Shown: one piece after another, positions 18,220-26,391 of the stretch
How the letters are laid out: each line of letters begins with the position of its first letter
Numbering within the stretch: the first letter of the stretch is position 1
Source of the DNA: Streptomyces bicolor
Lineage (GTDB): Bacteria; Actinomycetota; Actinomycetes; Streptomycetales; Streptomycetaceae
DNA: 64,000 nt
Assembly: GCF_000719285.1 (NCBI RefSeq)
Contig: NZ_JOFS01000035.1
Coordinates: 1-64,000 of the forward strand
Reading direction: 5' to 3'
Position numbers and translations under genes: made by a program
Notes under the pieces: model-generated
What the model saw: the letters and a program-made list of their open reading frames with translations, nothing else
Told to the model about the DNA's origin: nothing
The model's database searches: none

Positions 18220-18490
18220 GCACCGATCTCACACCATGGTGCCGGGAGGGTTGGTTCGCCGACCTCGACGACCACTTGATCGAGTCGTTTGGCGCATGGC
18301 CGCCCGGGTTGTTCGACGCGCTGGTCGCGTCCCGCTCGCCGCTGCCGGAGGAGCGCAAGCGGCTGCGGCAGGCACACGGCCTGACGCTGGACGACGTGAC
18401 CGGCGCACTGCAGGTGCGCCGGGCCAGGGTGTGCGGCTGGGAGTCGGTCAAGAAGCCGACCGAGCCGCGCGGCCCGGAGGGCGAGGCTCA
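18220..18490 (+). pseudogene. Tap-like helix-turn-helix N-terminal fragment
   Basis: The plus strand reads LFDALVASRSPLPEERKRLR, QAHGLTLDDVTGALQVRRAR and VCGWESVKKPTEPRGPE. This is a Cro/C1-type helix-turn-helix with the spacing and the final W-E-x-x-x-x-x-x-E-P-R-x-P signature of the N-terminus of Streptomyces telomere-associated protein Tap and related proteins. The rest of the protein is missing; at about 18488 the sequence switches to an amidohydrolase fragment. A second Tap-related gene, with a different N-terminus, lies at 46742. Confidence 0.5.
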
Positions 18491-18678
18491 AGCAGCGGCT
18501 GCGCGACGTCGGCGACCGCCGCCTGGCCGACATGGACGATCAAGGCGTGGACGACGCGGTGCTGTCGCTGGCCACACCCGGCGTGCAGAATCTGACTGCG
18601 GCGGACGCCGTGAGCGTGGCGCGCGAGGCGAACGACGCACTCGCCGAAGTCGTCGACGTCCACCCCGACCGATTCCAT
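18488..18678 (+). pseudogene. Amidohydrolase-family internal fragment
   Basis: A second frame reads RLRDVGDRRLADMDDQGVDD, VLSLATPGVQNLTAADAVSV and AREANDALAEVVDVHPDRF. This is the segment of amidohydrolase-2 type TIM-barrel enzymes (decarboxylases or hydrolases) around strand 2 and the following helix. Neither the N-terminal metal-binding residues nor the C-terminal half is present. It is fused on both sides to unrelated DNA-binding protein fragments. Confidence 0.55.
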
Positions 18679-19372
18679 GACGCGAGCCCGCGTCTCCGAG
18701 ATCATCAGTGGCCGCCGCGAAATGTCCCGTCTGGACGTGGACGAACGCATCGCCGACGGACTGCACATGCCCGACGACGCCCGCCACCTCCTTGGCCTCG
18801 CCGCCGGCCGCGAGCGCCGCACGGGCGGGGCCGCGTTCGACCTGGCGGCGTTTCCCGAAGTCGTGCGGGTGTACGCGACGCAGAACTCCGCGGCCGAGGA
18901 GATCCAGCAGCAGGCCCGCGAAGCCACGGAGTTGAACGTGCTCGCCGTGCGCGGCCTCAGCCTGATCGGCCTCAACGATTCGCTGCTGCGGGCCTGCCTC
19001 CCGCGCGAACAGGGCGGCAAGGGCCTCCGCATCCGGGTCGCTCTCCTCGACCCCGACAGCGACGCCCTGGCCCGACGCGCTGCCGAGATCGGGGAGTCCG
19101 CCGAGTCCCTCGCTGGCGGCGTGCGGCTCGCCGAGGCGCGGCTCAGGGAGCTCGCAGAGGCGGGCGACGTCGGCGTGTGGCGGTACCGGATGCTGCCGAC
19201 GTGGCGGCTCATCCGCACCGACGGGACCATGTTCGTCGGCGCTTTCGACGCCGGGTGGGAAGGCCACGAGTCGGCGCTGTACAAGGTGATGGAGACCCCG
19301 CACGGCCCGCTGTACCGGGGGTTTAGGCGGATGTTCGAGGCGGTCATCGACGGCGCACAGCGCACGGTCTGA
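18677..19372 (+). CDS. XRE-type regulator with DUF5919-like sensor domain, 5' truncated
   Basis: A 231-residue frame whose first residues, TRARVSEIISGRREMSRLDV, are the recognition helix and last helix of a Cro/C1 helix-turn-helix. The first two helices are missing because the gene joins an amidohydrolase fragment at 18677. From about residue 75 it carries the sensor-like domain of DUF5919 proteins: LRIRVALLDPDSDALARRAA, VGVWRYRMLPTWRLIRTDG and GHESALYKVMETPHGPLYRGF. Full-length relatives are adjacent to CYTH proteins, as here (17 bp to the next gene). There is no ribosome-binding site before ATG 18677, so the regulator is probably not made in working form. Confidence 0.6.
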   Translation: MTRARVSEIISGRREMSRLDVDERIADGLHMPDDARHLLGLAAGRERRTGGAAFDLAAFPEVVRVYATQNSAAEEIQQQAREATELNVLAVRGLSLIGLNDSLLRACLPREQGGKGLRIRVALLDPDSDALARRAAEIGESAESLAGGVRLAEARLRELAEAGDVGVWRYRMLPTWRLIRTDGTMFVGAFDAGWEGHESALYKVMETPHGPLYRGFRRMFEAVIDGAQRTV

Positions 19373-19389
19373 CGAGGAGGGAACCGCAC

Positions 19390-19944
19390 GTGATCGAGGC
19401 GGAGTTGAAGGCGCGCGTCCATGCACCCGAGCAGGTAATGCGCCAGCTGGACGAGCGGGCCACCGCGCGGGTCGAGGTGTACCGAGACACGTACTACGAC
19501 CGGCCGGACGGCTCGCTGGAGAAGGCAGGCGAGGAACTGCGGGTATGCACGGTCCACGGTGTGGACGGCACGCGCACGGTGCTGACGTACAAGGGCGCGG
19601 CGGTCGACGAGGAGTCCGGATCCAAGCCAGAGCACGAGACCCGCGTGGAGGACGCCGACCAGGCGCGCGCCATCCTGCGGGGACTCGGCCATGTGGAGCT
19701 GATCGCCTTCGAGAAGCGGTGCCGGAACTACGACTTCACCGCGCGGGGCCGGCACATGCTTGCCACCCTCGTGCGCGTTCCGGAGATCGACGGCACGTTC
19801 TTGGAGGTCGAGACCCTCGTCGACGAGGACAAGGTGCAGGCGGCCCTCGATGACATCCGCAGCGTGCTCGCCGAGCTCGGCATCGGCGCCGAGGATCTGA
19901 CGCGGGAGACGTACACGGGTGCCGTTGCGGCGCAGCGCCGTTGA
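19390..19944 (+). CDS. CYTH domain protein (class IV adenylate cyclase-like)
   Basis: A 184-residue protein starting at GTG 19390 after an AGGAGG site. The EAELKAR start is the ExExK metal/triphosphate motif of the CYTH superfamily. YRDTYYDRPDGSLEKAGEEL, VLTYKGAA, ELIAFEKRCRNYDF and FLEVETLVDE follow the tunnel-fold order. Family members are class IV adenylate cyclases, thiamine triphosphatases or inorganic triphosphatases, and the sequence alone does not decide. It is downstream of the DUF5919 regulator in what looks like a two-gene operon, ending at a hairpin terminator. Confidence 0.8.
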   Translation: MIEAELKARVHAPEQVMRQLDERATARVEVYRDTYYDRPDGSLEKAGEELRVCTVHGVDGTRTVLTYKGAAVDEESGSKPEHETRVEDADQARAILRGLGHVELIAFEKRCRNYDFTARGRHMLATLVRVPEIDGTFLEVETLVDEDKVQAALDDIRSVLAELGIGAEDLTRETYTGAVAAQRR

Positions 19945-19965
19945 CCCAGCGCCCGGGCATGCCGG

Positions 19966-20004
19966 AGCCCCCACGCGGCCGTCAGAGCTGCGCTGGGGGC
20001 TTTT
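19966..20004 (+). terminator. Rho-independent terminator after the CYTH gene
   Basis: Perfect 8-bp arms 19966-19973 and 19994-20001 enclose a 20-base loop and are followed by TTTT. Confidence 0.65.
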
Positions 20005-20435
20005 CCGGTTACGCCTTCGGCACGGTCCACTGCACCGGCTCCTCCAAATCCTCCGGCGAGCACAACACCCGCTCAGCTCGCCCCGACTTTGGCACCTCGA
20101 ACGGCACATTGCCCCGCACGCAGTCACCGCCCCACACCTTCGCGTCCACCGGATACTCCAGCGCCGGCAGCTCCGCGCCGCTCACCCCCCCCGTCGCCTG
20201 CGCACGCGCATCAAGTCCTGGCGCCTGCTCCGACGGGCCCGCTTTTCAACCAACTGCCTCTGCCGCATCGTAAGGAGCTGTATCTCTATCGATCACGAGG
20301 CGGTTGTGATCGGACCCGGTCCCTAGTCCGATGATCCCAACAGGGTGGATGCATGAGTACAGGGCCCATTGGTAGTTCGGAGTTGCGACGCCCCCGAGCG
20401 TCAGGAGGCTCTGTTGATCCCAGTCTTCAGCCTGT
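20005..20435. other. Intergenic, no gene recognised
   Basis: Pro/Ser/Arg-rich open frames on both strands look like chance frames. No family motif was seen. Confidence 0.35.
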
Positions 20436-20468
20436 CGTCACTGCGGTGTGGACCGCACCGCAGTGACG
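20436..20468 (-). terminator. Strong hairpin after the small secreted gene
   Basis: Perfect 13-bp inverted repeat (20436-20448 and 20456-20468) with a 7-base loop, 25 bp past the stop of the minus-strand gene at 20493. No T-run follows, as is frequent in Streptomyces. Confidence 0.6.
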
Positions 20469-20492
20469 ATGACGAGTGCGGGAAGCACAAGC

Positions 20493-20669
20493 TCACAGCG
20501 GGAGCACGAGGCACTGTAGTCCGGTGTTGACCTCTTCGTCGTTGACGCTCACTTGCGCCTCGACACACGCGACCTCGTCTGCGCTCGCCGCGGTCGCACT
20601 CACGGTCAACGCGACTACCGACACGACAACCGCACCGGCGATGCGGAAGATTTGCCGAAGGAACATCAT
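20493..20669 (-). CDS. Small secreted two-cysteine peptide
   Basis: ATG 20669 (or the adjacent ATG 20666, better spaced from a GGGAAGG site) encodes 58 residues. Residues 1-30 form a signal peptide: MMFLRQIFRIAGAVVVSVVA followed by an Ala-rich end with a likely cleavage after ATAASA. The mature peptide of about 27 residues, starting near DEVACVEAQVSVND, has two cysteines spaced 19 residues apart and ends LQCLVLPL. It may be a disulphide-closed extracellular or wall peptide. It is flanked by a 13-bp hairpin, which supports a real transcription unit. I do not recognise the family. Confidence 0.6.
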   Translation of the reverse strand: MMFLRQIFRIAGAVVVSVVALTVSATAASADEVACVEAQVSVNDEEVNTGLQCLVLPL

Positions 20670-20980
20670 GCACCTTCCCTGCCATGCCAAATGAACTCTC
20701 GGATGGTTGGCCACAAGCGGCGTTCAGTTTGAACTGCGGAACTGTGGCACGTGATGAGAAGAGTTATGTGCTTTCACCGTCTGACAGTGGCTGCCGGACG
20801 ATGCCTGTGAACCGTTCCGGCATTCCTGACTATGCGCCAGCAGAAGGATTCCGGCCAGTCCCGTGACCGGGGCGCGCGGCAGTGCACCCACGGCTCAGTA
20901 GTGCCATGCACGCCTTCCAGATGCGTCAGTGCATCACTGATCTTCTTCGAGCTGGCCACTGATTCCTAATGCTGTCTGTC
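20670..20980. other. Upstream region of the small secreted gene
   Basis: Lower GC than its surroundings. No coding feature was recognised. It should hold the promoter of the minus-strand peptide gene. Confidence 0.35.
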
Positions 20981-21120
20981 AAGCCGCAAGTGGCGGTGGA
21001 GGTGTCAGTTCGTAGCACCGTCCGTCGCGTAGGAGGGCCCACAGGACGTTGACGCGGCGGCGGGCGAGGGCGAGGACGGCCTGGATGTGGCGCTTGCCTT
21101 CGGCGCGTTTGCGGTCGACC
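20981..21120 (-). pseudogene. IS110-family transposase C-terminal fragment
   Basis: The minus strand reads VDRKRAEGKRHIQAVLALAR, RRVNVLWALLRDGRCYELTP and ends LAA-stop. This is the C-terminal helix bundle of IS110-type transposases. Everything upstream is missing or unrecognisable. Confidence 0.65.
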
Positions 21121-21502
21121 CAACCGGCGTCCGAGGACCAGCGTAGGGCCACAGATGGCGCGGATCGTGCCAGGTCTGCCGGGGCGGGGTGCGGGCGGGC
21201 ATCGGGTGGGGGTCCTGGGGGGCGCCACTGGTCTCGACCGGCGCGGAGAGCTCAGATGCGGGCTGCGCCGGAACATCCAGCGGGCCGGCTCGGCCGCGGT
21301 CATGGCCCGGGTGAGCCAGGCACGGTCCAGCAGATGCCGCTCGTCCGCTTCGGTGACCAGGTTCTCCGACTGGTTGTAGGCCCCGTCGGCGGCCTGCACA
21401 GCCCACAGATGGACGGTTACGCCGTGTTCCTGGGCCGTCATCACACCCAGGCAGGGGGTCAGCGTCGTCAGTGATCAGAACGATGTCACTGGTGGCCTTC
21501 CG
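21121..21502 (-). other. Unidentified minus-strand fragment
   Basis: A minus-strand frame from 21444 reads MMTAQEHGVTVHLWAVQAAD, GAYNQSENLVTEADERHLLD and RAWLTRAMTAAEPARWMFR before decaying. The composition looks like real protein, but the family is not recognised. It may be a gene remnant joined to the IS110 tail. Confidence 0.3.
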
Positions 21503-22288
21503 TCAGCGGCGGGCGACGGCCCGGCAGGGCTGCGGGGCCGGGAGGCGGCCGGTGAAGAACGACCGGGGTGGTACGCCCATCAGCGTGCGGAAATCGGACG
21601 TCATGTGGGACTGGTCGTAGTAGCCGGTGGCGACGGCGAGTTCGGCCCAGGGGTAGGTGACGGCGTGGGACAGCACCGTGCGCACCCGATCGATGCGGGC
21701 GTAGTGCTTGGGGGACAGGCCGACCCCCTCGGCGAACAGGTTGCGCAACTGCCGCTCGCTGACGGCGAGTTCGCGGGCCACATCGCCCACCGGCCGGGGG
21801 AGCCGGCCAGTTCTGACCGACATCGCGTCGACACCGGCGCGCACGAGTTCCGTGCGCGAACGGTCGGCGGCGGACGCGAGCCGCTCGGGAAGCACGTCCG
21901 CGAGGTGCGCCACCGTCTCCTCCGGGCCCAGCCGCCCCAGTTCGGCGGCCAGCCGGCCCGCGGTGCCGCCGGGCAGGTCGCCCAAGGGAACCGCACGGCC
22001 CGCCAGCTCGACCGCCGGCACGCCGAGCAGGGGCCGGGTTCCACCGGGCGCCAGCCGCATCTCGAGGCAGGAGACGAACCGTTTGCCCCGGTGGTACGAG
22101 GCACGGGTGCGCGGACCGACGACCAGGGTGCTGCGGCGGCCATCCTCCCCGAGGCGGAAGATCAGCTTCGTGGTGGCGTCCGGCAGGTGGACGTACGGCT
22201 CCGCCGGTTCCGCGCCCACGGACACGGGACCGATACCCGTGACCCACGGGCGCAGTGCCTCGGGTGTGCGCAGGACCTGCCGGGACAT
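21503..22288 (-). CDS. AraC-family transcriptional regulator
   Basis: A 261-residue regulator. The N-terminal half (PEALRPWVTGIGPVSVG, KLIFRLGEDGR, MRLAPGGTRPLLGVP) resembles the DUF6597-type sensor domain of AraC proteins. The C-terminal half has two helix-turn-helix units: VGDVARELAVSERQLRNLFA and LAVATGYYDQSHMTSDFRTL, followed by GVPPRSFF. ATG 22288 is chosen; an in-frame GTG lies 12 bp upstream. It is divergent from the NmrA-type reductase at 22397, which is its most likely target. Confidence 0.85.
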   Translation of the reverse strand: MSRQVLRTPEALRPWVTGIGPVSVGAEPAEPYVHLPDATTKLIFRLGEDGRRSTLVVGPRTRASYHRGKRFVSCLEMRLAPGGTRPLLGVPAVELAGRAVPLGDLPGGTAGRLAAELGRLGPEETVAHLADVLPERLASAADRSRTELVRAGVDAMSVRTGRLPRPVGDVARELAVSERQLRNLFAEGVGLSPKHYARIDRVRTVLSHAVTYPWAELAVATGYYDQSHMTSDFRTLMGVPPRSFFTGRLPAPQPCRAVARR

Positions 22289-22396
22289 GGTGTTCGTCAC
22301 CGCTCCACCGTAAGCTGGGCGCACACCCGTCCGGGCCCGTGAACCGTGCCGGAATTTCCAAGAGTCCGGCGCCGTCCGGCGCCCACCGTGGTGGAC

Positions 22397-23245
22397 ATGA
22401 TTCTTGTGACGGGTGCTACCGGCACCATCGGCAGTGAAGTCGTACGGCAGCTCGCGGCGCGCGGCGAGAAGGTGCGCGCCCTGACCCGGGATCCGGCGAA
22501 GGCTCGCGTGCCCTCGGGCGTGGAGGTGGTACGCGGGGACTACCTCGACCCCGGTTCCCTGGAGGGGGCGATGTCCGGGGTGACGGCCGCGTTCCTGCTG
22601 GGCGCACCCGGCCCGGGCTCGCGGCACGACCAGGCACTGGTGGCGGCGGCCCGCGCGGCGGGCGTTCACCGGCTGGTCAAGCTCTCCGCGATCGCGACGG
22701 GCGATCCGGACGTCGGCCCGTCCGGCGAGTGGCATGTGCCCGGTGAGCGGGCGGTGCGGGACAGCGGGGCCGAGTGGACGATCCTGAGGCCCTCGTCGTT
22801 CGCCTCGAACACGCTGAGCTGGGCGCAGGCGATCCGGCAGGGCGAGCCGGTGCCGAACATGACCGCTGACGGACTGTCGGGGGTGATCGATCCGCGTGAC
22901 GTGTCGGAGGTCGCGGCAAGGGTCCTCGTCGACGGCGGCCACGCGGGGCGGACGTACACGCTGACCGGGCCGGAGACGATCAGCGTTCCGAGACAGGCCG
23001 CCGACCTCGCCTCGGTCCTCGGCCGGCCGGTCGCCACGCGGGAGCTCTCCCCGGAGGAGACACGCGACCATCTGCTCACCGTGTGGGGCTTCGACGACGC
23101 ACAGGCGGAGGGCATCCTCTCCGGTACCGCCTTCGTGCGCGGAGGCGGCAATGCGGTCGTCACCGAGGACGTCCCGGAGGTGCTGGGGAAGCCGGCACGG
23201 ACCTACCGGGAGTGGGCGGCGGACCACCGGCAGGCGTTCATCTGA
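22397..23245 (+). CDS. NmrA-like NAD(P)-binding oxidoreductase
   Basis: A 282-residue atypical short-chain dehydrogenase. The nucleotide-binding loop is VTGATGTIGSEVVRQLAARG at residues 4-23. The RALTRDPAKA stretch at the end of strand 2 favours NADP. VRGDYLDPGSLEGAM, VHRLVKLSAIA and WTILRPSSFASN follow the NmrA/azoreductase-like pattern, without the classical YxxxK catalytic pair. Such proteins act as quinone reductases or as redox sensors. ATG 22397 is used; GTG 22391 is also possible. Divergent from the AraC regulator. Confidence 0.85.
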   Translation: MILVTGATGTIGSEVVRQLAARGEKVRALTRDPAKARVPSGVEVVRGDYLDPGSLEGAMSGVTAAFLLGAPGPGSRHDQALVAAARAAGVHRLVKLSAIATGDPDVGPSGEWHVPGERAVRDSGAEWTILRPSSFASNTLSWAQAIRQGEPVPNMTADGLSGVIDPRDVSEVAARVLVDGGHAGRTYTLTGPETISVPRQAADLASVLGRPVATRELSPEETRDHLLTVWGFDDAQAEGILSGTAFVRGGGNAVVTEDVPEVLGKPARTYREWAADHRQAFI

Positions 23246-23345
23246 CACCGGGAAACCGCACAGGGGGCGGCGGGTATCGGCCCTGCCGCCCCGTCCCGGC
23301 GTCCGGTTCAGGACCGCCGCTCGCGCAGGGCGGCCGCCGCCAGGG

Positions 23346-23926
23346 CTAGTTGACGTTCAAGGTCTCCTTCGATCCCCACCCTGCCGTGAACGTCCAGCCC
23401 GTCCACGGGTGCTCGCTGGTGGCCGGGGAGACCGGACCGGCGAGGGTGGCTCCAGCCGCCCCGGGCAGGGTGGTGCTGCGGCCGACGTACCGCAGACGCC
23501 CCTCGGCATCGAGACGCCCCAGCAGCAGACTGCGGGGCACGGTGAGGGAGCCGGTGACGGCATCGACGATCGCGTCCTGGCCCTCACGCATCTTGTACTT
23601 CCGCCACCCGCACAGACGGCTGATACGGGCTGTCGTGCCGTTTGAAGAGCAGCCCTTCCAGGCCGACCGCGGTCCAGGTCAGCCACTCGGTGACCGTGTC
23701 ATGGTCGGTGCTCGAGGGGCACAGCGCCCACGGCGCCGCTGGTACGGCCACGCGGTGGTGTCCTGGCCCGCCAGCCGCAGTACGTCGAAGGCCACGAAGT
23801 GGGCGGGCCACTGCCCGGCGAGCCGGCCGCTGTGGCAGCACGCCGCTGCAGCCGCTCCTGCAGGCGCTCGAACGCCAGCCGCCCGGCCTCCCACACCACC
23901 AGCTCCCCGACTACCGGCCCGACCAC
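23346..23926 (-). pseudogene. ATP-dependent DNA ligase, C-terminal part
   Basis: On the minus strand the sequence starts with GELVVWEAGRLAFERLQERL. Through several frameshifts it gives HFVAFDVLRLAGQDTTAWPY, DTVTEWLTWTAVGLEGLLFK and RHDSPYQPS. It then joins the last frame GSLTVPRSLLLGRLDAEGRL, RYVGRSTTLPG and ETLNVN, ending at 23346. These are motifs III to V and the start of the OB domain of actinobacterial LigD-like ligases. The 5' part of the same family is at 28523-28690 on the same strand and stops at the very residue where this one begins. Confidence 0.75.
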
Positions 23927-24122
23927 GGCAGGTCAGCGCATTACAACTCCTCGCCGGGGGCTGTGTGCTGAGCTCCTGGGCGCACGTCAGGCAGCGCAGC
24001 CGGGGCTGCCCGGAACCCGTGGCGTACGGTCTGATGTCGCGGCCGTCCACCGTCCGCAACGGATCTCACCGAACCCGGCGGTGCCGCCGGTACGGCCGAA
24101 AGAACTGAACCAATACCGGGAA

Positions 24123-25241
24123 TCAGGCCGCGACGAGCTCCTGCTCGCGGTCCGGCGTCTTGACCTTGGGCTTCTTGTTCGGCAGCGAGAGCCGGAAGAC
24201 CTTGCGCCACGCGGAGAACACCTGCTTGGGCAGCGGCCCGGTGACGTACTCCAGCTCGTACTTTTCGAACAGCGCGCGCACCTTCACCGCGACCTCGGCG
24301 TACCGGTTGCTCGGCAGGTCGGGGAACAGGTGGTGCTCGATCTGGTGGGAGAGGTTGCCGGTCATGAAGTGCATGGCCTTGCTGCCGCTGATGTTCGCCG
24401 AGCCCATCATCTGGCGCAGGTACCACTGGCCGCGCGTCTCGCCCTTGATCGACCGGCGCTCGAAGACCTGCACGCCCTCGGGGAAGTGCCCGCACATGAT
24501 CACCGAGTGGGACCAGAGGTTGCGGACCAGGTTCGCGGTGAACGTGGCGGCGAGCGTGGGGAGGAACGAGGGGCCCGACAGCAGCGGGTGGATCACGTAG
24601 TCCTTGAGGACCTGCTTGCGGATCTTGCGGCCCACGGCCTTGGCCCGCGCGCGGAACTCCGGGTTCTTGCGGCGGCGCTTGTGCAGGTTCTTGCCGAGCT
24701 CCAGGTCGTACGCTGCGATGCCGTACTCGAAGAAGCAGGCGTTGATGAAGTTCCACAGCGGCTGGCCGAGGTGGAACGGGTGCCACTTCTGGTCCTCGTC
24801 GACGCGCATGATGCCGTAGCCGAGGTCGTTGTCCTTGCCGATCACGTTGGTGTACGTGTGGTGCAGCTCATTGTGCGAGTGCTTCCACTGGTCAGCCGGC
24901 GAGACGTGATCCCATTCCCAGGTGGTGGAGTGGATCTTCGGGTCGCGCATCCAGTCCCACTGGCCGTGCAGGATGTTGTGGCCGATCTCCATGTTGTCCA
25001 TGATCTTCGCCACGGACAGCCCGGCGGTGCCGATCAGCCACGCGGGCGGGAAGATCGAGAACAGCAGCACGCCCCTGCTGGCCAGCTCGAGCTTGCGCTG
25101 CGCCGAGATGACCTTGCGGATGTAGGCGGCGTCCTTCTCGCCGCGGCCGGCGATCACCTCGTCGCGGATCGCGTCCAGTTCGCGGCCCAGCTCCTCGATC
25201 TGCTCCGCGGTCAGGTGGGCGGTGGGGTCGATGGCGGTCAA
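24123..25241 (-). CDS. Membrane fatty acid desaturase (acyl-CoA type)
   Basis: A 372-residue integral membrane di-iron desaturase. Three histidine boxes are visible: HNILHGQWD, HNELHHTY and QIEHHLFP. Hydrophobic stretches such as GVLLFSIFPPAWLIG support membrane topology. It probably introduces a double bond into long-chain acyl-CoA. The start is a TTG at 25241 after a GGTAGGAG site, only 7 bp past the stop of the reductase gene, giving a tight two-gene operon. The same pairing exists in mycobacteria (DesA3 with its oxidoreductase), which supports the assignment. The PucR-type gene upstream and divergent is the likely regulator. Confidence 0.88.
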   Translation of the reverse strand: MTAIDPTAHLTAEQIEELGRELDAIRDEVIAGRGEKDAAYIRKVISAQRKLELASRGVLLFSIFPPAWLIGTAGLSVAKIMDNMEIGHNILHGQWDWMRDPKIHSTTWEWDHVSPADQWKHSHNELHHTYTNVIGKDNDLGYGIMRVDEDQKWHPFHLGQPLWNFINACFFEYGIAAYDLELGKNLHKRRRKNPEFRARAKAVGRKIRKQVLKDYVIHPLLSGPSFLPTLAATFTANLVRNLWSHSVIMCGHFPEGVQVFERRSIKGETRGQWYLRQMMGSANISGSKAMHFMTGNLSHQIEHHLFPDLPSNRYAEVAVKVRALFEKYELEYVTGPLPKQVFSAWRKVFRLSLPNKKPKVKTPDREQELVAA

Positions 25242-25248
25242 GGTGCTC

Positions 25249-26304
25249 CTACCGTTCGATGTCGCAGGGGCCCGCCGCGGCGGACACGCAGGTCTGGATG
25301 AGGACGCCCGGCTCGGCATCGGTGATCTCGCCGGTGCGCAGGTCGCGGACGGCGCCCGCCTTGAGCGGCGTGACGCAGCCGAAGCAGATGCCCATGCGGC
25401 ACCCGGAGGGCATGAGCACGCCGGCCTCCTCGCCGACGTCCAGCAACGGCGTGGCGCCGTCCGCGTCGACGGTCTTGCCGGTGGCGCTGAACGTGACCTC
25501 GCCGCCGTCGCCGGCGACGACGATGCCGGGGCGGAAGCGTTCGGTGTGCAGGCGCTCTTGGACGCCGTGCTCGCTCCAGTGCTTCTCGGCGGCGTCGAGC
25601 AGGCCCGCGGGCCCGCAGGCCCAGGTCTCGCGCTCGGCCCAGTCGGGCACGAGTTCGTCGAGACGGGCGATGTCGAGCATGCCGTCCGTGTCGGTGTGCA
25701 CCTCGGTGAGCCGCAGTTTCTTGTCCGCGACCAGGTCGTGCAGTTCGCTGCGGAAGATCACGTCTTGTGGCTGTGGCGCGCAGTGGACCATGACGACGTC
25801 GTCGAACTCGGTGTCGCGCAGCATGCCCATCACGGGCGTGATGCCGCTGCCGGCCGTCAGATAGAGGACCTTGGCGGGCTTGGCGTACGGCAGCACGAAG
25901 TCACCGGTCGCCTGGTCGAGCTGGATCAGCGTGCCCGGTTTCGCCCTGCGGATCAGGTGGTTGCTGACCTTGCCGTCCGGGATCGCCTTCACGGTGATCG
26001 TGACGCGGCCGTCCTGGCGGTGTGTCGGCGAGGTGATGGAGTAGGCACGCCATAGGCGCACCCCGTCGACGTCGACCCCGATCCGCACGTACTGACCGGC
26101 TCTGTGGCCGCGCCAGCCTCGTCCCGGCCTGATCACGATGGTCGCGGCGTCAGCCGTCTCGGGGTGCACGGCCTCGATGCGCCCCCGCAGGTCAGCGCCC
26201 GCACGCAGCGGGCTGACCAGGTCGAGGTAGTCCGACGGCAGCAGCGGCGTCGTGACCATCTCCAGCAGTTTCCACGCCCTGCTGCGGAGCGCTGCACTCG
26301 TCAT
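25249..26304 (-). CDS. Ferredoxin reductase with 2Fe-2S domain (desaturase partner)
   Basis: A 351-residue hybrid electron-transfer protein. The FAD domain contains RAYSITSP and the flavin loop GKVSNHLIR; the NAD(P) domain has LYLTAGSGITPVMGML and ETWACGPAGLLDAAE. The C-terminal plant-type ferredoxin domain carries CRMGICFGC with the fourth Cys in QTCVSAA. It passes electrons from NAD(P)H to the desaturase encoded next. The true start is ATG 26304; the minus-strand frame stays open far upstream, opposite the PucR gene, but that part is a shadow. Confidence 0.88.
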   Translation of the reverse strand: MTSAALRSRAWKLLEMVTTPLLPSDYLDLVSPLRAGADLRGRIEAVHPETADAATIVIRPGRGWRGHRAGQYVRIGVDVDGVRLWRAYSITSPTHRQDGRVTITVKAIPDGKVSNHLIRRAKPGTLIQLDQATGDFVLPYAKPAKVLYLTAGSGITPVMGMLRDTEFDDVVMVHCAPQPQDVIFRSELHDLVADKKLRLTEVHTDTDGMLDIARLDELVPDWAERETWACGPAGLLDAAEKHWSEHGVQERLHTERFRPGIVVAGDGGEVTFSATGKTVDADGATPLLDVGEEAGVLMPSGCRMGICFGCVTPLKAGAVRDLRTGEITDAEPGVLIQTCVSAAAGPCDIER

Positions 26305-26391
26305 GACTCCAGCTTGCTGCGCCTCAAGGCGTAAAGTCCTGACCACAGGACGTAAATCTGGCTGGCTGAATTGTTCGCAGGGAACAAAAAC

